Shown here in pieces: positions 44,473 to 56,469 of a DNA stretch of 64,000 nt; position 1 is the first letter of the stretch; each line of letters opens with the position of its first letter. The notes beneath the pieces are model-generated. The model did no database searches. It had not been told where the DNA came from and was given only the letters and a program-made list of their open reading frames with translations. The stretch is from Camellia lanceoleosa (taxonomy: Eukaryota; Streptophyta; Magnoliopsida; Ericales; Theaceae), in assembly GCA_025200525.1 (NCBI GenBank), contig CM045763.1:157176246-157240245 (forward strand). The letters are read 5' to 3'. Made by a program: the position numbers and the translations under genes.

Positions 44473-46656
44473 TATAGACACCCCATTTTTGACCGACCTT
44501 AAGACTCAGACGTCACCGATTGAGCGCTTGGTGATGTTGCATACTGTGCTCGTTCAGAAGTCTCAGAGTTGCGGCCGTGCGCCCTGCCTCCGGACTTCCG
44601 AACCCTCTTCTGTGCCTTGTCTCGGTTTGCGAACCAGACTCGTTTTTCTCTGTTTTCTTTCCCGAGGGAAGGGAGTGGTCCCGTAGACTATCTCCCAGTG
44701 GCCGTGAGCTATATTTTGTGGCCGTAGGCCATTTTGCCCATTTCGGAGCCCGGTACCCGGTTTTCGGGCCGTCAAGCCGTGTGCCTCGGTTCGGGACCAC
44801 CCAACTATCTCCGATTTCTCCGGTTTTTGGCATGCACCCCTGTTTTATAGTTCCGAGGAACACTGGGGCCCCTGATGCCCACTTCGCAGCCGAACACCAC
44901 TTCCGGTGCCCGGCATCCTATGTGAGTGTGGCTGAGGCCCTCTTCATGCTGGTATAAGCCCATCATTGCATTTCGCATGTCATTTCGCATTGCCTCGGTT
45001 TGCGTGCCAGTGGGCACGCATTTCGAGGCATCTCATTTTCATAGCATCGTGCATGCTAGGTTGTATGTTAGTTGCATTTCATGCATACCATGCATTCTAC
45101 ACGAGAAATGAGACGCGTTCTGTACTCCGAGTAACGGAACGGGTCTCAATTCCCAAGTCACCGACACTCCGGATTACCCATGATGGAGTTAGGTTTTGTT
45201 GTAGCATTCATATGCATTCATCCCATATTGAGTTGTGCAATTCGATTCCTCGGCCATCATGCATCGATGTGCGTGATTGGTGGCACGAGGATCGAGGCAT
45301 GCATATATTTGTGAAATACATTGCTATGCCCTTTTCCTGCTCTCTGTTGCAGCAAAATCAACAATCAACAACTTTTCGGAGGCTGGCACGCATTTCGAGA
45401 AAATTGCAAACAGAGGCTAATCAGGGCATTCCAGTGGATTTCCGCGCCAAGCAGCCCAGCATACATCATCTATCAGAAGCGAGGCAGTCCCTGGCTTGCA
45501 CGCCAGTTTTAATTCTTTTGTAATTAATTTGTTAATTAATTAGAATTTGTATTATTTCGGACTGTATATTCTTTTATTCGGGTCTGTATTATTATTTATT
45601 CGGACCCTCTGCGCGAGGGCATAATTGTAATATGGGTGTGTGAGTGTGATGTATGTCTTCCAACCCCCATTTCTTTCTCCCTTTTATTTACCCGCTTTGG
45701 ATGGTTAGATATAGGGCATATTTCAATTAGCATACAGTATGACAGCATGTTTGCATCATTCATCTGTATTGCATGCATTGGGCTCGGCGCATCATACAAA
45801 TGCATTTGTATTTCAATTCTAAGTTGAATACATGTTAGTTGCATTTCATATGCCATCTTTAGAATAGCCGAGCCTGCTATAGTTGCATTTTTGCATGTGT
45901 TGCATTAGGCATTCTGTATATTTTAGGATCATGCATGATTTCTAATAAGCTTTCTGTTTTGGCTTGGAGTACTCGGTGAGTTTTTATGCTTTAGCATCCT
46001 TGCATGCGTGTGAGTGTTGCCATGAATAGCATGCTTACCATGTGGCTATGTGCTTATGTGATATAACTGCCTTGAATGCCTGTGGGTGGAGGTTGAGTTA
46101 TCTGAATTGGAGCAATTCATCAATTGTTTGTTAAGCCCACTAGATTGTGGCAAAATCTGCATTTTAAGCCTACCTGCGGGTAGCAAACCATTTCCAAACA
46201 AACAAACATGAAATGTTTTGTTCCAATTCAGACGGCCCAGTCTATACTTGTTTGCTGCGAGCATCACATAGTAACCTAGGCTAATAAACGGAATAAGAAC
46301 TCACAAAGTTTTCAAAAACAGATATCATGGTTAGTAGAGGCCGGTCTTTGACCGGGCGAGAGGGGGTGCTCACGATGTGACCTTCCCTAATCGTACCCAA
46401 GTTCCCGAGCCAACTTTGGTGATGACGGACACGTGGCCTTTTGGCACCGAGTCAGGGTTTCCTAAATTTCCCATTTTAAAATATTTAGGTGGCGACTCTG
46501 TTATCTGGCAAAGCAGTCCATGTTTGGCACTTCTTTCAAAAAAATCTGTTTTCCTTCAAAACGATTTGCCAGATTTGGACTCTTTGGTTCAGATTGAGAA
46601 CCGCAACAAAAATCGAGTCCGAACTGTAGCGAGGCCCCCCCGCGGGCGTTGTTACA
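44473..46656 (+). repeat. Outer Ogre 3' LTR (2184 bp)
   Basis: Starts TATAGACACCCC (5' copy TGTAGACACCCC, one G-to-A change) and ends GGGCGTTGTTACA, followed by CCTAT. Same 3-kb internal deletion as the 5' copy, so the deletion predates insertion. One GCCTCG...CGAGGC hairpin unit at 44992-45029. Confidence 0.92.
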
Positions 46657-48246
46657 CCTATATATAGAGGAATTACTAGAAGTTGTTGAAGGGGGAGAAT
46701 ACACTGGCCTATATATAGACGAATTACTACTTTATTACTACTTTCCCATTTGATTTATTTTTTTCCAGTGTTATTCCAATGTTACAACTTTCCCATTTCA
46801 TTATGTTTTTCTAGTGGCCACTATGTAGACGAATTAGTAGAAGTTGTTGAAGGGGGAAAATACACTGGACTATGTATAGACGAATTACTACTTTTCCATT
46901 TGGTGTTGTTTTTCCAGGGTTACTACTTTCCCATTTCATTTTTTTTTTTTCAATTGATTTTGTTTTTCCAGTGTTACTACTTTCCTGTTTACTACTTTCC
47001 TACTTTCCCATTTGATTTTCTTTTTCCAGTGTTACTACTTTCCTACTTTCCTATTTGATTTTGTTTTTCCAGCTGATTTTGTTATTCCAATGTTGCTACT
47101 CTCCAACTTTCCATTTGATTTTGTTTTTCCTGTGTCACTACTTTCAAAGTGTAACTTTCCCGTAAGGTGTTAATACTTTCCTATTTACTACTTGTCCATT
47201 TGATTTTGTTTTTCCAGTGTTACTACTTTTCCATTTGATTACATTTTTCTAGTCGTTTACTACTTTCCTATTTATTTTTTTTTTCCAATTGATTTTGTTT
47301 TTGCAGTGTTACTACTTTCAAAGTGTTACTACTATCTCGTTTACTACTTTCCAACTTTTCCATTTGATTTTGTTTTTCTAGTTGATTTTGTTTGTCTAGT
47401 GTTACTACTTTCCCGTTTATTACTTTCCTACTTTTCATTTGATTTTGTTTTTCCGGTGTCACTACTTTCACAGTGTTACTACTTTCCCATTTGATTTTGT
47501 TTTTCCAGTGTTTTTCCATTTTATTTTATTTTTCTAGCCGTTTATTACTTTCCATTTGATTTTGATTTTGTTTTTCCAGTTGATTTTGTTTTTCCATTGT
47601 TACTACTTTCCCGTTTACTACTCCATTAACAAGAAATGGAAAATACAAACACAACAAAATTTTGAAATTCCTCAATGGGGATCAAACTAGAGAATGAATG
47701 AATTTCGTAAAATATTTTTATCTTTCAATTTCCTTTACTTGATTTATTCCAAAATTAAAATAAAAATATTACACTATTAGTCGATTGTCTTACTTCTTCA
47801 CCTTAAAGAATAATAATATTACAACGTTAGTTGGGTGCTTTATTTGTACATCTTTTAATTACAAAATGGTTTCTACAGACATATACATAACTGAAGGGAA
47901 TCAACCTGGTGAATTATATAATTAATAGTAATAAGTCCAACCATATGATATGGACTGCAATTATCTTATATTATTGTTTCAACCTACTTTCTAAATTTTA
48001 ATACCTAAATAAAAATATAAATGCCCCTTATAGATATGAAGGACATTGAGTCTGTTTACACTCCTAATTCGACTTATCATATTTCAACCAAACAATAACC
48101 ACACTTTCAAATATAAGCATTAAACAGTAACAGAAAATAACAAAATGTTTCAAAAAGTAAAAATAATATAAAACCTACAAACCCAAAAAAAATAAAAAAA
48201 AATATGAGAAAAATTACCATGTGCAAAGCACGTACACTTCCACTAG
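46657..48246 (+). repeat. Helitron-like array, right part of the unit interrupted by outer Ogre
   Basis: Begins with TSD CCTAT and GAATTACTAGAAGTTGTTGA. It holds a minisatellite of about 35 bp (46730-47635) based on TTACTACTTTCCCATTTGAT and TTTGTTTTTCCAGTG. A 600-bp AT-rich unique part follows (47636-48246). It ends with the hairpin ATGTGC-AAA-GCACGT (48219-48233), ACACTTCCA and CTAG (48243-48246). Hairpin plus CTAG followed by T is the Helitron 3'-end pattern. Confidence 0.6.
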
Positions 48247-49294
48247 TATATATAAAAGAAGATTAATACTTTCAATTGAATATTAACAATAAGAATTTAA
48301 TATATACAAGCATAAAGAAGGAACTAAAGAACTAGTGAACCCAGAATAAGTGGAAGCATTCAAATTTTCAAACAAAAAAAGAAAAAAAAAAAACAAAAGG
48401 GATTTATTTATCTTCTTACACAGCATGACCACAAGTGGCACAAAGAAGACAATCAAAGACGAAACTCTAGGATTGAAATTCTGGCGTCGCACAAAGAGGT
48501 GTTCAATAATTTCAGACCCCAATGCTCTCACTGCTGGTTTCACAACGTAATTAATTAAAACTTCCTTCGCAGAACTGGCTTGAGCTTCCAAGTTGATGGG
48601 GGGGAATACTCTAGCCTATATATAGACGAATTACTAGAAGTTGTTGAAGGGGGAGAATACACTGGCCTATATATAGACGAATTACTACTTTATTACTAGT
48701 TTCCCATTTGATTTATTTTTTTCCAGTGTTATTCCAATGTTACAACTTTCCCATTTGATTATGTTTTTCTGGTGGCCACTATATAGACAAATTAGTAGAA
48801 GTTGTGGAAGGGGGAAAATACACTGGCCTATATATAGACGAATTACTACTTTTCCATTTGATGTTGTTTTTTTAGGGTTACTACTTTCCCATTTCATTTT
48901 TTTTTTTTTCAATTGATTTTGTTTTTCCAGTGTTACTACTTTCAAAGTGTTACTACTTTCCTACTTTCCCATTTGATTTTCTTTTTCCAGTGTTACTACT
49001 TTCCTACTTTCCTATTTGATTTTGTTTTTCCAGCTGATTTTTTTATTCCAGTGTTGCTACTTTCCGACTTTCCATTTGATTTTGTTTTTCTTGTGTCACT
49101 ACTTTCAAAGTGTAACTTTCCCGTAAGGTGTTACTACTTTCCTGTTTACTACTTGCCCATTTGATTTTGTTTTTCCAGTGTTACTACTTTTCCATTTAAT
49201 TATGTTTTTCTAGTCGTTTACTACTTTCCCATTTAATTTTTTTTTTCCCAATTGATTTTGTTTTTGCAGTGTTACTACTTTCAAAGTGTTACTA
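48247..49294 (+). repeat. Helitron-like unit 2, left part (interrupted by element D)
   Basis: Starts TATATATAAAAGAAGATTAA immediately after the CTAG of the previous unit and contains ACTCTAGGATTGAAATTCTG. TATATATAGACGAATTACTA occurs twice (near 48615 and 48670), then the minisatellite, cut by element D at 49295. The unit resumes at 58277. Without D its length is about 1994 bp. Confidence 0.6.
49290..49294. repeat. Target-site duplication TACTA, left copy (element D)
   Basis: TACTA precedes TATAGCGATCC and recurs at 58272-58276 after GGGCGTTACA. Confidence 0.9.
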
Positions 49295-51109
49295 TATAGC
49301 GATCCCGGGTTTACCCCTTGTTGTATAGTGATCCGGACGTGTGTCCGTGGATGTTGGTAGTGGATTGTTGTCCTGTTTACGTCCTTTCATATATTGTATT
49401 TGAGTTATAGGATGTGTTGGGCAGGTTTGTTTCAGGTTGGTTGTGTTCGGGAGCCAAGGGTTCTTTGCCGAAATTTTGTCCTTCGCTCGGCGAGGTTGGT
49501 CGCTCAAGCGAGTTGAGTTTATGTCTGGTGGGTCGAGCAGGCAGGCGGCTTCGCTTCAGCGGCGGCTGCGTCTGGCTGGACTGAACACCATGATTTCGCT
49601 CGGCGGTGATTCTTCGCTCGAGCGATCTGGTTCGGTCTTCGCTCGAGCGAGCGGTTCGTCGCTCGAGCGTGCGTCTAGTTGCAGACCTGGAGGGTCGAGC
49701 TCCTGGCTCGGGCGAGCTTTTCTTCGCTCGGGCGAGCTTCTAGGATGTTGGCTCGAGCGAGACCTTCTTGGCTCGAGCTACGGTTTTCTGTGTCTGGTCG
49801 CTCGAGCGACCAAGTCTTCGCTCGAGCGAGCCTGTTTATATCAGTTCGCAGCCGGCGATCTAAACTTCACTTTTTTGAAGCTTTTACTTTTTAAAACCCT
49901 AAATTTGAGAGCCTCTCTCTCTAGACTTGCCTTCTCTCTAAGAAATCATCTCCCTAGAGGGTGAATCTTCCCTAAGTGCTTTGTTAAAAAGGTAGAGGGT
50001 GACTTGGGCTTCGATATAATCTGAAAATATTCGGTTTTGGAGCAAGTTGGGTGTTGGGTCTTCATCTCCTTTTGAGCTCAAACTTTGAGGTAGGGATATC
50101 CTACTCCTCTTTATGGATTTTGTCTTTGAATTTTAGCATTTTGATATGTTGGTAGTTGTTGTGTAATTTTGGGAAACTTTGGGCCATTGTGTAATTTTAT
50201 AAAAGTTTGGGGTTTTGTCTATAATAAACCTAGAAGCATGTTTGGTATAGAAACATGGAATTAATGTTGAAACATTAGTGAAATTGGAACCTAAGGGTTG
50301 TAATGTTAATATTGGAAACGTCCTAATTACATTGATTAATTAATTTGAATAATTAATTGTGGAAAAATGAGGAATTGAGATAGAATTGGGTCATGGGTTA
50401 TGACGATGGAAAGAATACATTGATTTTATGTATTGATATGTGATGTGTATAATTGTTATATATATGCATTGTGTTGTGTTGGAGGAGATAGGGGATGTAC
50501 TCCGCGGTTTAGGGGAAGATAGGGGATGGACCTCTAAACCGGATGTTACTGGGAGGAGATAGGGGATGAACTCCGTAGATAGAGCATGTATGCTTATCTA
50601 GAAATGTATTGGCAGAGCGTATATGCTTGTCATTGGAAGTATGAATATAATTGTTTTGCCTATATTTGTTGAAGTGATGAAAGAATGTAAAAGAGTTGGC
50701 CATCTATCAACTGTTAATCTTTTAGTCATTATTTATAACTGGTTTAGTGTATTTCTACTGGGCTGTGGCTCACCCTATATGGGAACATCATTTTCAGGTA
50801 CTGGTAGCATGCCACCTCCAAGGACTTAGCTTGGGAGGCTAGTGGCGGACGGACTTTTTGGTTGTCTTTCCTTTTGCAGTGTTACATGTAAATTCAAGCC
50901 TAGGGCTTAATGTGTAAATGAGTTAGCACTCTACTTTCTTGTAACCAAGTGTTAACTTGGAAAGCTGTAAGCCCGTAGGGCATTTGCTTTTGTTGTTAAC
51001 ATGTAATACCTTTTGTAATAGCACTCTGATGAATGGAAGGACGTGGATCTTTTATATATCATAGCATGTTAATATTGTTGGTTTAATATCATTATTTTGA
51101 GGCGTTACA
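49295..51109 (+). repeat. Element D 5' LTR (1815 bp, TA...CA ends)
   Basis: Starts TATAGCGATCC and ends GGCGTTACA. CTCGAG palindrome array at 49480-49835, TATA-like TTTATATC (49835-49842), leader with AAAACCCTAAATTTGAGAGC. The part from about 49840 to the end is almost the same in the 3' copy. Confidence 0.92.
49480..49835. repeat. CGCTCGAGCG palindrome array in the element D LTR
   Basis: About 12 copies, often extended to TCGCTCGAGCGA (49613, 49638, 49797, 49817), with variants GCTCGGGCGAGC and GGCTCGAGC. It ends immediately before the TATA-like box. The 3' LTR copy (56655-56995) reads CGCCGAGCG at many of these places. Confidence 0.85.
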
Positions 51110-51112
51110 ACT

Positions 51113-51124
51113 TGGTATCAGAGC
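51113..51124 (+). other. Element D primer-binding site (initiator tRNA-Met type)
   Basis: TGGTATCAGAGC begins 3 bp after the LTR, as in element B. Confidence 0.93.
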
Positions 51125-51509
51125 GTGCCGGGTTGAATACTTTAGTGCGTGGGAAGTGATTAGGATCACAATGGGTTTGTCTCGCTTGGTAGAGACTTAG
51201 TGTAGTGTCATATGCTATGTGTTTAATTGATAACGTGCTTATGTGATTATTTGGGTATGGGATTTAGTTTCTAGGATGTTGACTGGATCTTTGGGTTTCG
51301 AGAGTCTGTTGGAAAGGCACTTGATCAATCTTTGTTTCTAACGGTACTCTAGTAACGCCTTGGGGCTATCATCATCCGAAATGAAATTGTAAGTGCTTAT
51401 GTGTTTATGTGCTTACGTGGAATGAATTCTGATTATCCATGTATTAGGACGTGAGTGTTTAGTTTTGTACGTTGATAAATGTGCTAATGTTCATGTTACC
51501 TTTATTAGG
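51125..51509 (+). other. Element D untranslated leader
   Basis: 385 bp, non-coding, ending just before the gag ATG. It shares GGAAAGGCACTTGATCA-like sequence with the leader of element B. Nothing else recognised. Confidence 0.65.
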
Positions 51510-52740
51510 ATGTCGGGACGAGCAAGAGGTGGTAGGCGTGGTAGGCCTAGGAGGCGAGAAGTGCCATTACTGGGATGAAGTTCGGCGATTCAGAAAGGGT
51601 TGGTCAGGCCAATGTGGCCGAGCGATGGGTCGGCGAGCTATGGGTGCCTTGGCAGAGAGATAGCAGGGCCTTAGGTATTCTCGAGCAGAAATCAGCAACC
51701 GAGGCGGGACCTTCTTTCTTGAAGAGGGAGTTCTTAGGTCTAACCGGAGGAGTTTGTTGGGGATCCTAAGGAGCCATTGAAGGCGAGCAGTGGCTAGAAC
51801 AGATGAGTAAAACGCTCAAATGCTAGGCATTGAGGACGGAGCATTGAAAGTGACCTTGGCATCCTTCCAGCTGAAGGGAGATGCGGGTCAATGGTGGAAG
51901 TATGAGAAAGTTCGTGTGGGCGGTACTTGGGAGGCGTTTGTGAATGCTTTCCAGGAGAGGTTTTATCCGCAGTGGCTAGAGAGAGACTGAGGGATCAGTT
52001 TACCAAGCTTAAGGTGAAGGTTTATGTCGTGGCGAGTTTGAGGCTACATTTACTAGCTTGTCCGGTTTGCACTGAACTTGTGGCGGCAGAGGAGCGCTGC
52101 TATGAGTTTGAGCGGAAGTTGAGGTGGGACCTCAAGTTGAAAGTTGGTGGACCTTACATTAGTCTGAGACAGCATTTGGTGGATTGCGGCTCATATGGAG
52201 CTGATGATGCAGGAGGGAGAAGAAGAGAAATATGGGGGCTCCAAGAGGGGCCAAGAGGGACAGGGTGATGGTAGGAGGCAGAGGGGTTATAATCCTCAGC
52301 CGTCCCAGGGTGGTTTGGCCAGGTCGACTTTCCCAAGATCTGAAAGTCAGAGCTCGGAGAGGCGATCGGGAGAGTTCACCTGTTACAAGTGTGGCCAGCC
52401 GGGTCACAAGGTTCTGTTGCCTGAAGGCGGGGTCGAGAGTCGGCTTCTTCGTCAGCCAGACCACAGAGTCGAGTTGAGGGGCCCACCATATCGTGTTACC
52501 AGTGCAGGGACGGGCACATGAAGAGGTATTGCCCACGGTTGAGTGCCACGCCAGGAGCGCCTGGTGCTAGACAGACGCAGGGATTTCAGCCAGCTCAGTC
52601 TGTGCAGGCCTCGAGGGCCAATCCGGGGGCTTCGTCGTCGGTCAAGATCTGTGATCCTATGCTCAGAGGCGGCAGTAGATCGAGGCCTCTGGTAGCGTGT
52701 ATCTTGTTACCACGCAGGACCTAGTCCGAAACTCCATCAA
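51510..52740 (+). pseudogene. gag: Element D gag, multiple frameshifts
   Basis: The ATG at 51510 starts MSGRARGGRRGRPRR and runs 22 codons to a TGA created by a frameshift. Capsid pieces are in different frames: EQWLEQM, LKGDAGQWWKYEKVRVGGTW and EAFVNAFQERF. Zinc knuckle CYKCGQPGHKV is at 52381-52413; a second, YQCRDGHMKRYCP-like, is at about 52497-52533. Then ATPGAPGARQTQGFQPAQSV. At least five shifts are needed, all looking like 1-2 nt losses relative to A and B. Confidence 0.85.
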
Positions 52741-53199
52741 GAGTGAGAGGTACTTTTTGTTTTGCAACTCGGTTGCTAGAGTGTTGATTGACACGGTGCA
52801 TCTCATTCTTTGTATATCTCTTTGCATTTGCATCGTGTTGGAACCGGAGTTAGCACTTTTAGCATCTCCTATTTGCGTTGTGTCACCTATTGGGGTGAGT
52901 TAATTTTGAGGCACGGATGTAGAGGTTGTGATATAGAGGTCGACGATCATCGACTTCCTTTTCCATTTGTAGTTATGCCCATGAAGGGCTTTGATGTTAT
53001 TTTGGGTATGGATGGTTATCGTCATACCGGCGGTTATTGATTGCTACCGCCAGAGGGTTACTATTTGTCTGATGAGCAGGGAGTTTTTCCACTTTTTAGG
53101 AGACCGGGTTGGTAGTATTGTGCCACAGTGCGGTCATGGCGGAATGAGCTTAGTAGTTTACTTGCTAGTTTTGAAAATGGTGAGTGTGATGAGACCCAG
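52741..53199 (+). pseudogene. pol: Element D protease, active site broken by a 1-nt loss
   Basis: Codons match element A up to VLIDT; one lost G then turns D-T-G-A into a frameshift (near 52795). Downstream pieces LASPICVVSPIG, RLPFPFVVMPMKGFDVILGM and NELSSLLASF-like codons are in other frames. Confidence 0.85.
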
Positions 53200-54160
53200 T
53201 TGAGTTGCCAAGGGTAGTTTGTGAATACGCAAATGTCTTTCAGGATCTTATTGATTTGCCACCCACCGAGAGAGTTCTCTATTGATTTAGTGCAGACGCA
53301 GCGCCGATTTCTATGGCACCTTATCGTTTTGCCGGCAGAGTTGATTGAGTTGAAAGTTCGGCTCCAAGAATTGCTAGATAAGGGCTTCGTTAGCCTAGTG
53401 TATCGCCGTAGAGCACCGGCCCTCTTTGCTAAAAAAGAAAGATGGTGCCTTGAGGTTGTGTATCGACTAGGAAGTTGAATCGACTACGGTTAAGAATAAG
53501 TACCCTATGCCCCGTATAGATGATTTGTTCGACCAGTTGAAGGGTTCCCGTTGTTTCTCTAAGATAGATTTGAGATCGGGTTACCACCAGTTGAGGGTCA
53601 GAGAGGAGGACATTCCGAAGACGGCATTCCGTACGCGGTATGGCCATTATGAGTTTCTAGTGATGCCATTTGGGCTCACCAATGCACCGGCAGTTTTTAT
53701 GGACTTGATGAACCGGATCTTCTGGGAATTCTTGGATCGTTTTGTGGTCGTTTTTGTGGACGACATTCTTATCTATTCACCCTCAGAGAAAGAGCACGAG
53801 GAACACTTGAGAGTGGTGCTTGAGTTGCTTAGAGCCCATAGGCTGTATGCCAAGTTTGGGAAGTGCGAGTTCTGGCTAAAAGAAGTCAAGTTCTTAGGCC
53901 ATGTAGTTTCCGGGGAAGGGGTGTCTGTTGATACATCCAAGACTGAGGCAGTGCAAGATTGGGCACAGCCTAAGAGTGTGTTTGAGATCCGCAGTTTTCT
54001 GGGATTAGCTGGGTACTACCGTCGATTTGTGAAAGATTTCTCCAAGTTAGCTTCGCCGTTGACTAGGTTGACTCGCCAGGGAGTCAAATTTGTATGGAGT
54101 GAAACTTGTGAAAAGTCGTTTCAGGAGTTGAAAGTTAGATTGACCACCGCTCGATCTTGA
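53200..54160 (+). pseudogene. pol: Element D reverse transcriptase, largely intact
   Basis: After several shifts at 53200-53500, one frame (53507-54160) gives [25 protein letters not shown], the F-V-D-D box at 53753-53764 followed by [25 protein letters not shown] and [10 protein letters not shown]. This is about two thirds of an RT with all catalytic residues. N-terminal finger motifs are present but split between frames. Confidence 0.93.
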
Positions 54161-54784
54161 TTATTAGGAGAGGGTTGGGTTATCAGTCTATTGTGATGCC
54201 TCACGAGAGGGTTTGGGTTGTGTGTTGATGCAGGAGGAAAGTGGTAGCTTATGGCTCACGTCGATTAAAAATACGAGAAGAATTACCCTACACACGACCT
54301 AGAGTTGGCTGGCGTGATCTTTGCCTTGAAAATCTGGAGGCACTACCTTTATGGTGAGAGATTCGAGGTGTTCTCGGATCATAAAGTCTCAAGTATCTGT
54401 TTTCACAGAAGACTTGAACTTGAGGCGAGAGAGGTGGATGGAGTTTATAGAAGATTACGACTTCGAGTTGCATTATCACCGAGGAAGGCCAATGTTGTGG
54501 CCGATGCTCTCAAGAGGAAATCCATTAGTGATGTAGCTTGTGTAGCCATCCGAGAGTGGGAGATGTTGGGGGCACTTGGCGAGTTTGACTTGCTTTTGGG
54601 CGAATCCGCTGAGGTCATGGGCCTTGTTTTCTGTTGTTCGCAACCTACACTTGTGACTCGAGTGTTAGAGACACGAGAGGTGACCTTGAGGTAGAATCCC
54701 TTAGAGAAAAGATCTCTAGTGGGAAGGTCGAGAAGGGTTTGAAGGCGTATCCGACACGAGTTTGAGATCTGAGACCGTCTGTTT
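54161..54784 (+). pseudogene. pol: Element D RNase H and linker, frameshifted
   Basis: [18 protein letters not shown] codons near 54193, then [20 protein letters not shown] and the DHK motif, shifted near 54385, then [11 protein letters not shown] near 54490 and REWEMLGALGEFDLLLGES. Several 1-nt losses. Confidence 0.85.
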
Positions 54785-55880
54785 GTGCCGAGTCTGTCGA
54801 GAGGAGGTACTCGAGAGTTCCATCATTCGCGCCTTGCAGTGCATCCGGGAGGTACTAAGATGTATCGGGATTTGGGTCGTCAGTTTTGGTGGCGGGGTAT
54901 GAAGAGAGATGTGGCAGTCTTCGTGTCTAAGTGCCTTACTTGTCAGCAAGTGAAGGCCGAGCATCAGAGGCCAGCGGGTTTGTTACAACCCTTGCCTATT
55001 GCCGAGTGGAAGTGGGAGCATGTCACCATGGACTTCGTTGTAGGTCTTCCGAAGACTCAGCGGGGTAGTGACACTATTTGGGTGGTTGTAGACCGGTTGA
55101 CCAAGTCGGCGCATTTCATTCCAATGCGCGTGAGAGATTCAGTAGATCATCTTGCCGACTTGTATGTTCGGGACATAGTAAAATTGCACGGGGTCCCAGT
55201 GACGATCGTCTCAGATAGAGATCCTCGTTTTACTGCTAGGTTGTGGCAGAGTTTGCAGAGTGCTTTAGGTACTAAGTTGACCTTTAGTACAGCTTATCAT
55301 CCTCAGACTGATGGGCAGTCCGAGCGTACCATTCAGATCCTTGAGGATATGCTTCGGGGTTGTGTCCTTGATTTGAGTGGGACATGGAGAGGCACTTACT
55401 GGTGGAGTTTGCCTACAATAACAGTTTCGATCTAGTATCGGTATGGCACCGTTTGAGGCCTTGTATGGCCGACCTTGTAGGTCTCGGTTTGTTGGGCGAG
55501 GTGGGTGATACACCTTTGTTGGGTCCGGTTGGTTAGGGAGACAGCGGAGAAAGTTGAGCTTATCCGTAGGAGGCTTGTTACAGCCCAGAGTCGTCAGAAA
55601 TCTTATGCTGACCGTAGGAGGAGACCGTTGGTGTTTGAGATAGGTGATCATGTCTTTTTGAAGATATCACCTAGGCGGGGATTGATGAGGTTTGGGAAGA
55701 GAGGAAAGTTATCCCCTCGGTTTATTGGTCCTTTTGAGATCCTTGAGAGGATTGGCGAGGTTGCTTACCGTTTAGCTTTGCCGCCACAGTTGTCCGGAGT
55801 TCATGACGTGTTTCATGTGAGTATGCTTCGGAAGTATGAGCCGGATCCATCACACTGTTGGATTGGATCGATTTAGAGGT
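54785..55880 (+). pseudogene. pol: Element D integrase
   Basis: One frame, 54785-55435, carries the zinc-binding module ([23 protein letters not shown]) and the complete D,D-35-E core: [32 protein letters not shown]. It breaks at 55390-55500 by small losses, then continues 55505-55860 with ISPRRGLMRFG, PFEILERIGEV and VFHVSMLRKYEP. Confidence 0.92.
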
Positions 55881-56056
55881 AGATGAGGATGCCTCGTATG
55901 AGGAGAGGCCGGTTGGTCTTGGATAGGCGGGACCAAGTCTGCGTGGCAAGACCATTCCTTTGGTGAAGGTTTTGTGGAAGCATCACGAGTGGAGGAAGCC
56001 ACTTGAGCGTGAGTTGGAAGTCCGAGAAATATCCGGACTTGTTTGTTGATTTGTAG
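55881..56056 (+). pseudogene. pol: Element D chromodomain, frameshifted
   Basis: Pieces corresponding to the chromodomain of element A (LVKVLWKHH; EEATWERELEV) are spread over frames because of 1-nt losses, ending at TAG 56054-56056. Confidence 0.8.
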
Positions 56057-56469
56057 TCGTGTAATGAGAACTTATAATTTTGTTGAACTTTAAGAACGTT
56101 GTATGTGTCTTAAGTTGTAAAACATGGTATATGTTTTGATTTAAGGAGTAGTGTAAAACTTGCCTTAATGTGAGAATTGATTATAATGTTGCATGTGTTG
56201 ACTATATTATAGAATTGGAGATGTATCATGAAATTTTGTTATGATATGATTTGTGAAACCATGTATATTGAGAGTGGTTGGAAAGTGGAACAAGAAATGC
56301 ATGTTATAGATGCGCTTGAAAATGTATATTTAAATGCCTCTTGATAAGAGATGGATGACCGTAATGGGTCGAATTGTTAAATATTGTGTTATGACATTGT
56401 TTAAAATGGAGAAAAAGGCTTGCTTTTCAAAAACTTGTTTTAATTTCGGGACGAAATTCTTTAAGAGGT
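56057..56469 (+). other. Element D 3' untranslated region
   Basis: Collinear with 13044-13462 of element A, AT-rich and non-coding. The expected polypurine tract AAGGGGGGAAAG is reduced to AAGAGG before the LTR. Confidence 0.8.

Larger units (their letters stand above)
15892..46656 (+). mobile_element. Outer Ogre: Tat/Ogre-like gag-only LTR retrotransposon, interrupted by a relative
   Basis: LTRs at 15892-18050 and 44473-46656 and TSD CCTAT define the element. Without the nested inner Ogre it is about 12.3 kb. The primer-binding site TGGCGACTCTGGGA, a gag with FKMP-like and HNPADYC-type motifs, and a GGGATACGTAGGCAAC block in the 3' region resemble Tat/Ogre elements as I know them. No protease, RT, RNase H or integrase motif is present, so it is non-autonomous. 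The lineage call is by recollection of family hallmarks, not a search. Confidence 0.85.

Noticed and set aside
15892..46656. A single giant 30.8-kb Ogre element
   Set aside because: The CCCAG duplication at 19529-19533 and 38028-38032, the restored gag frame across it, and the extra LTR pair show two nested elements.
50623..50829. 68-codon frame identical at 57785-57991
   Set aside because: Same reason: duplicate positions in the two LTRs of element D.
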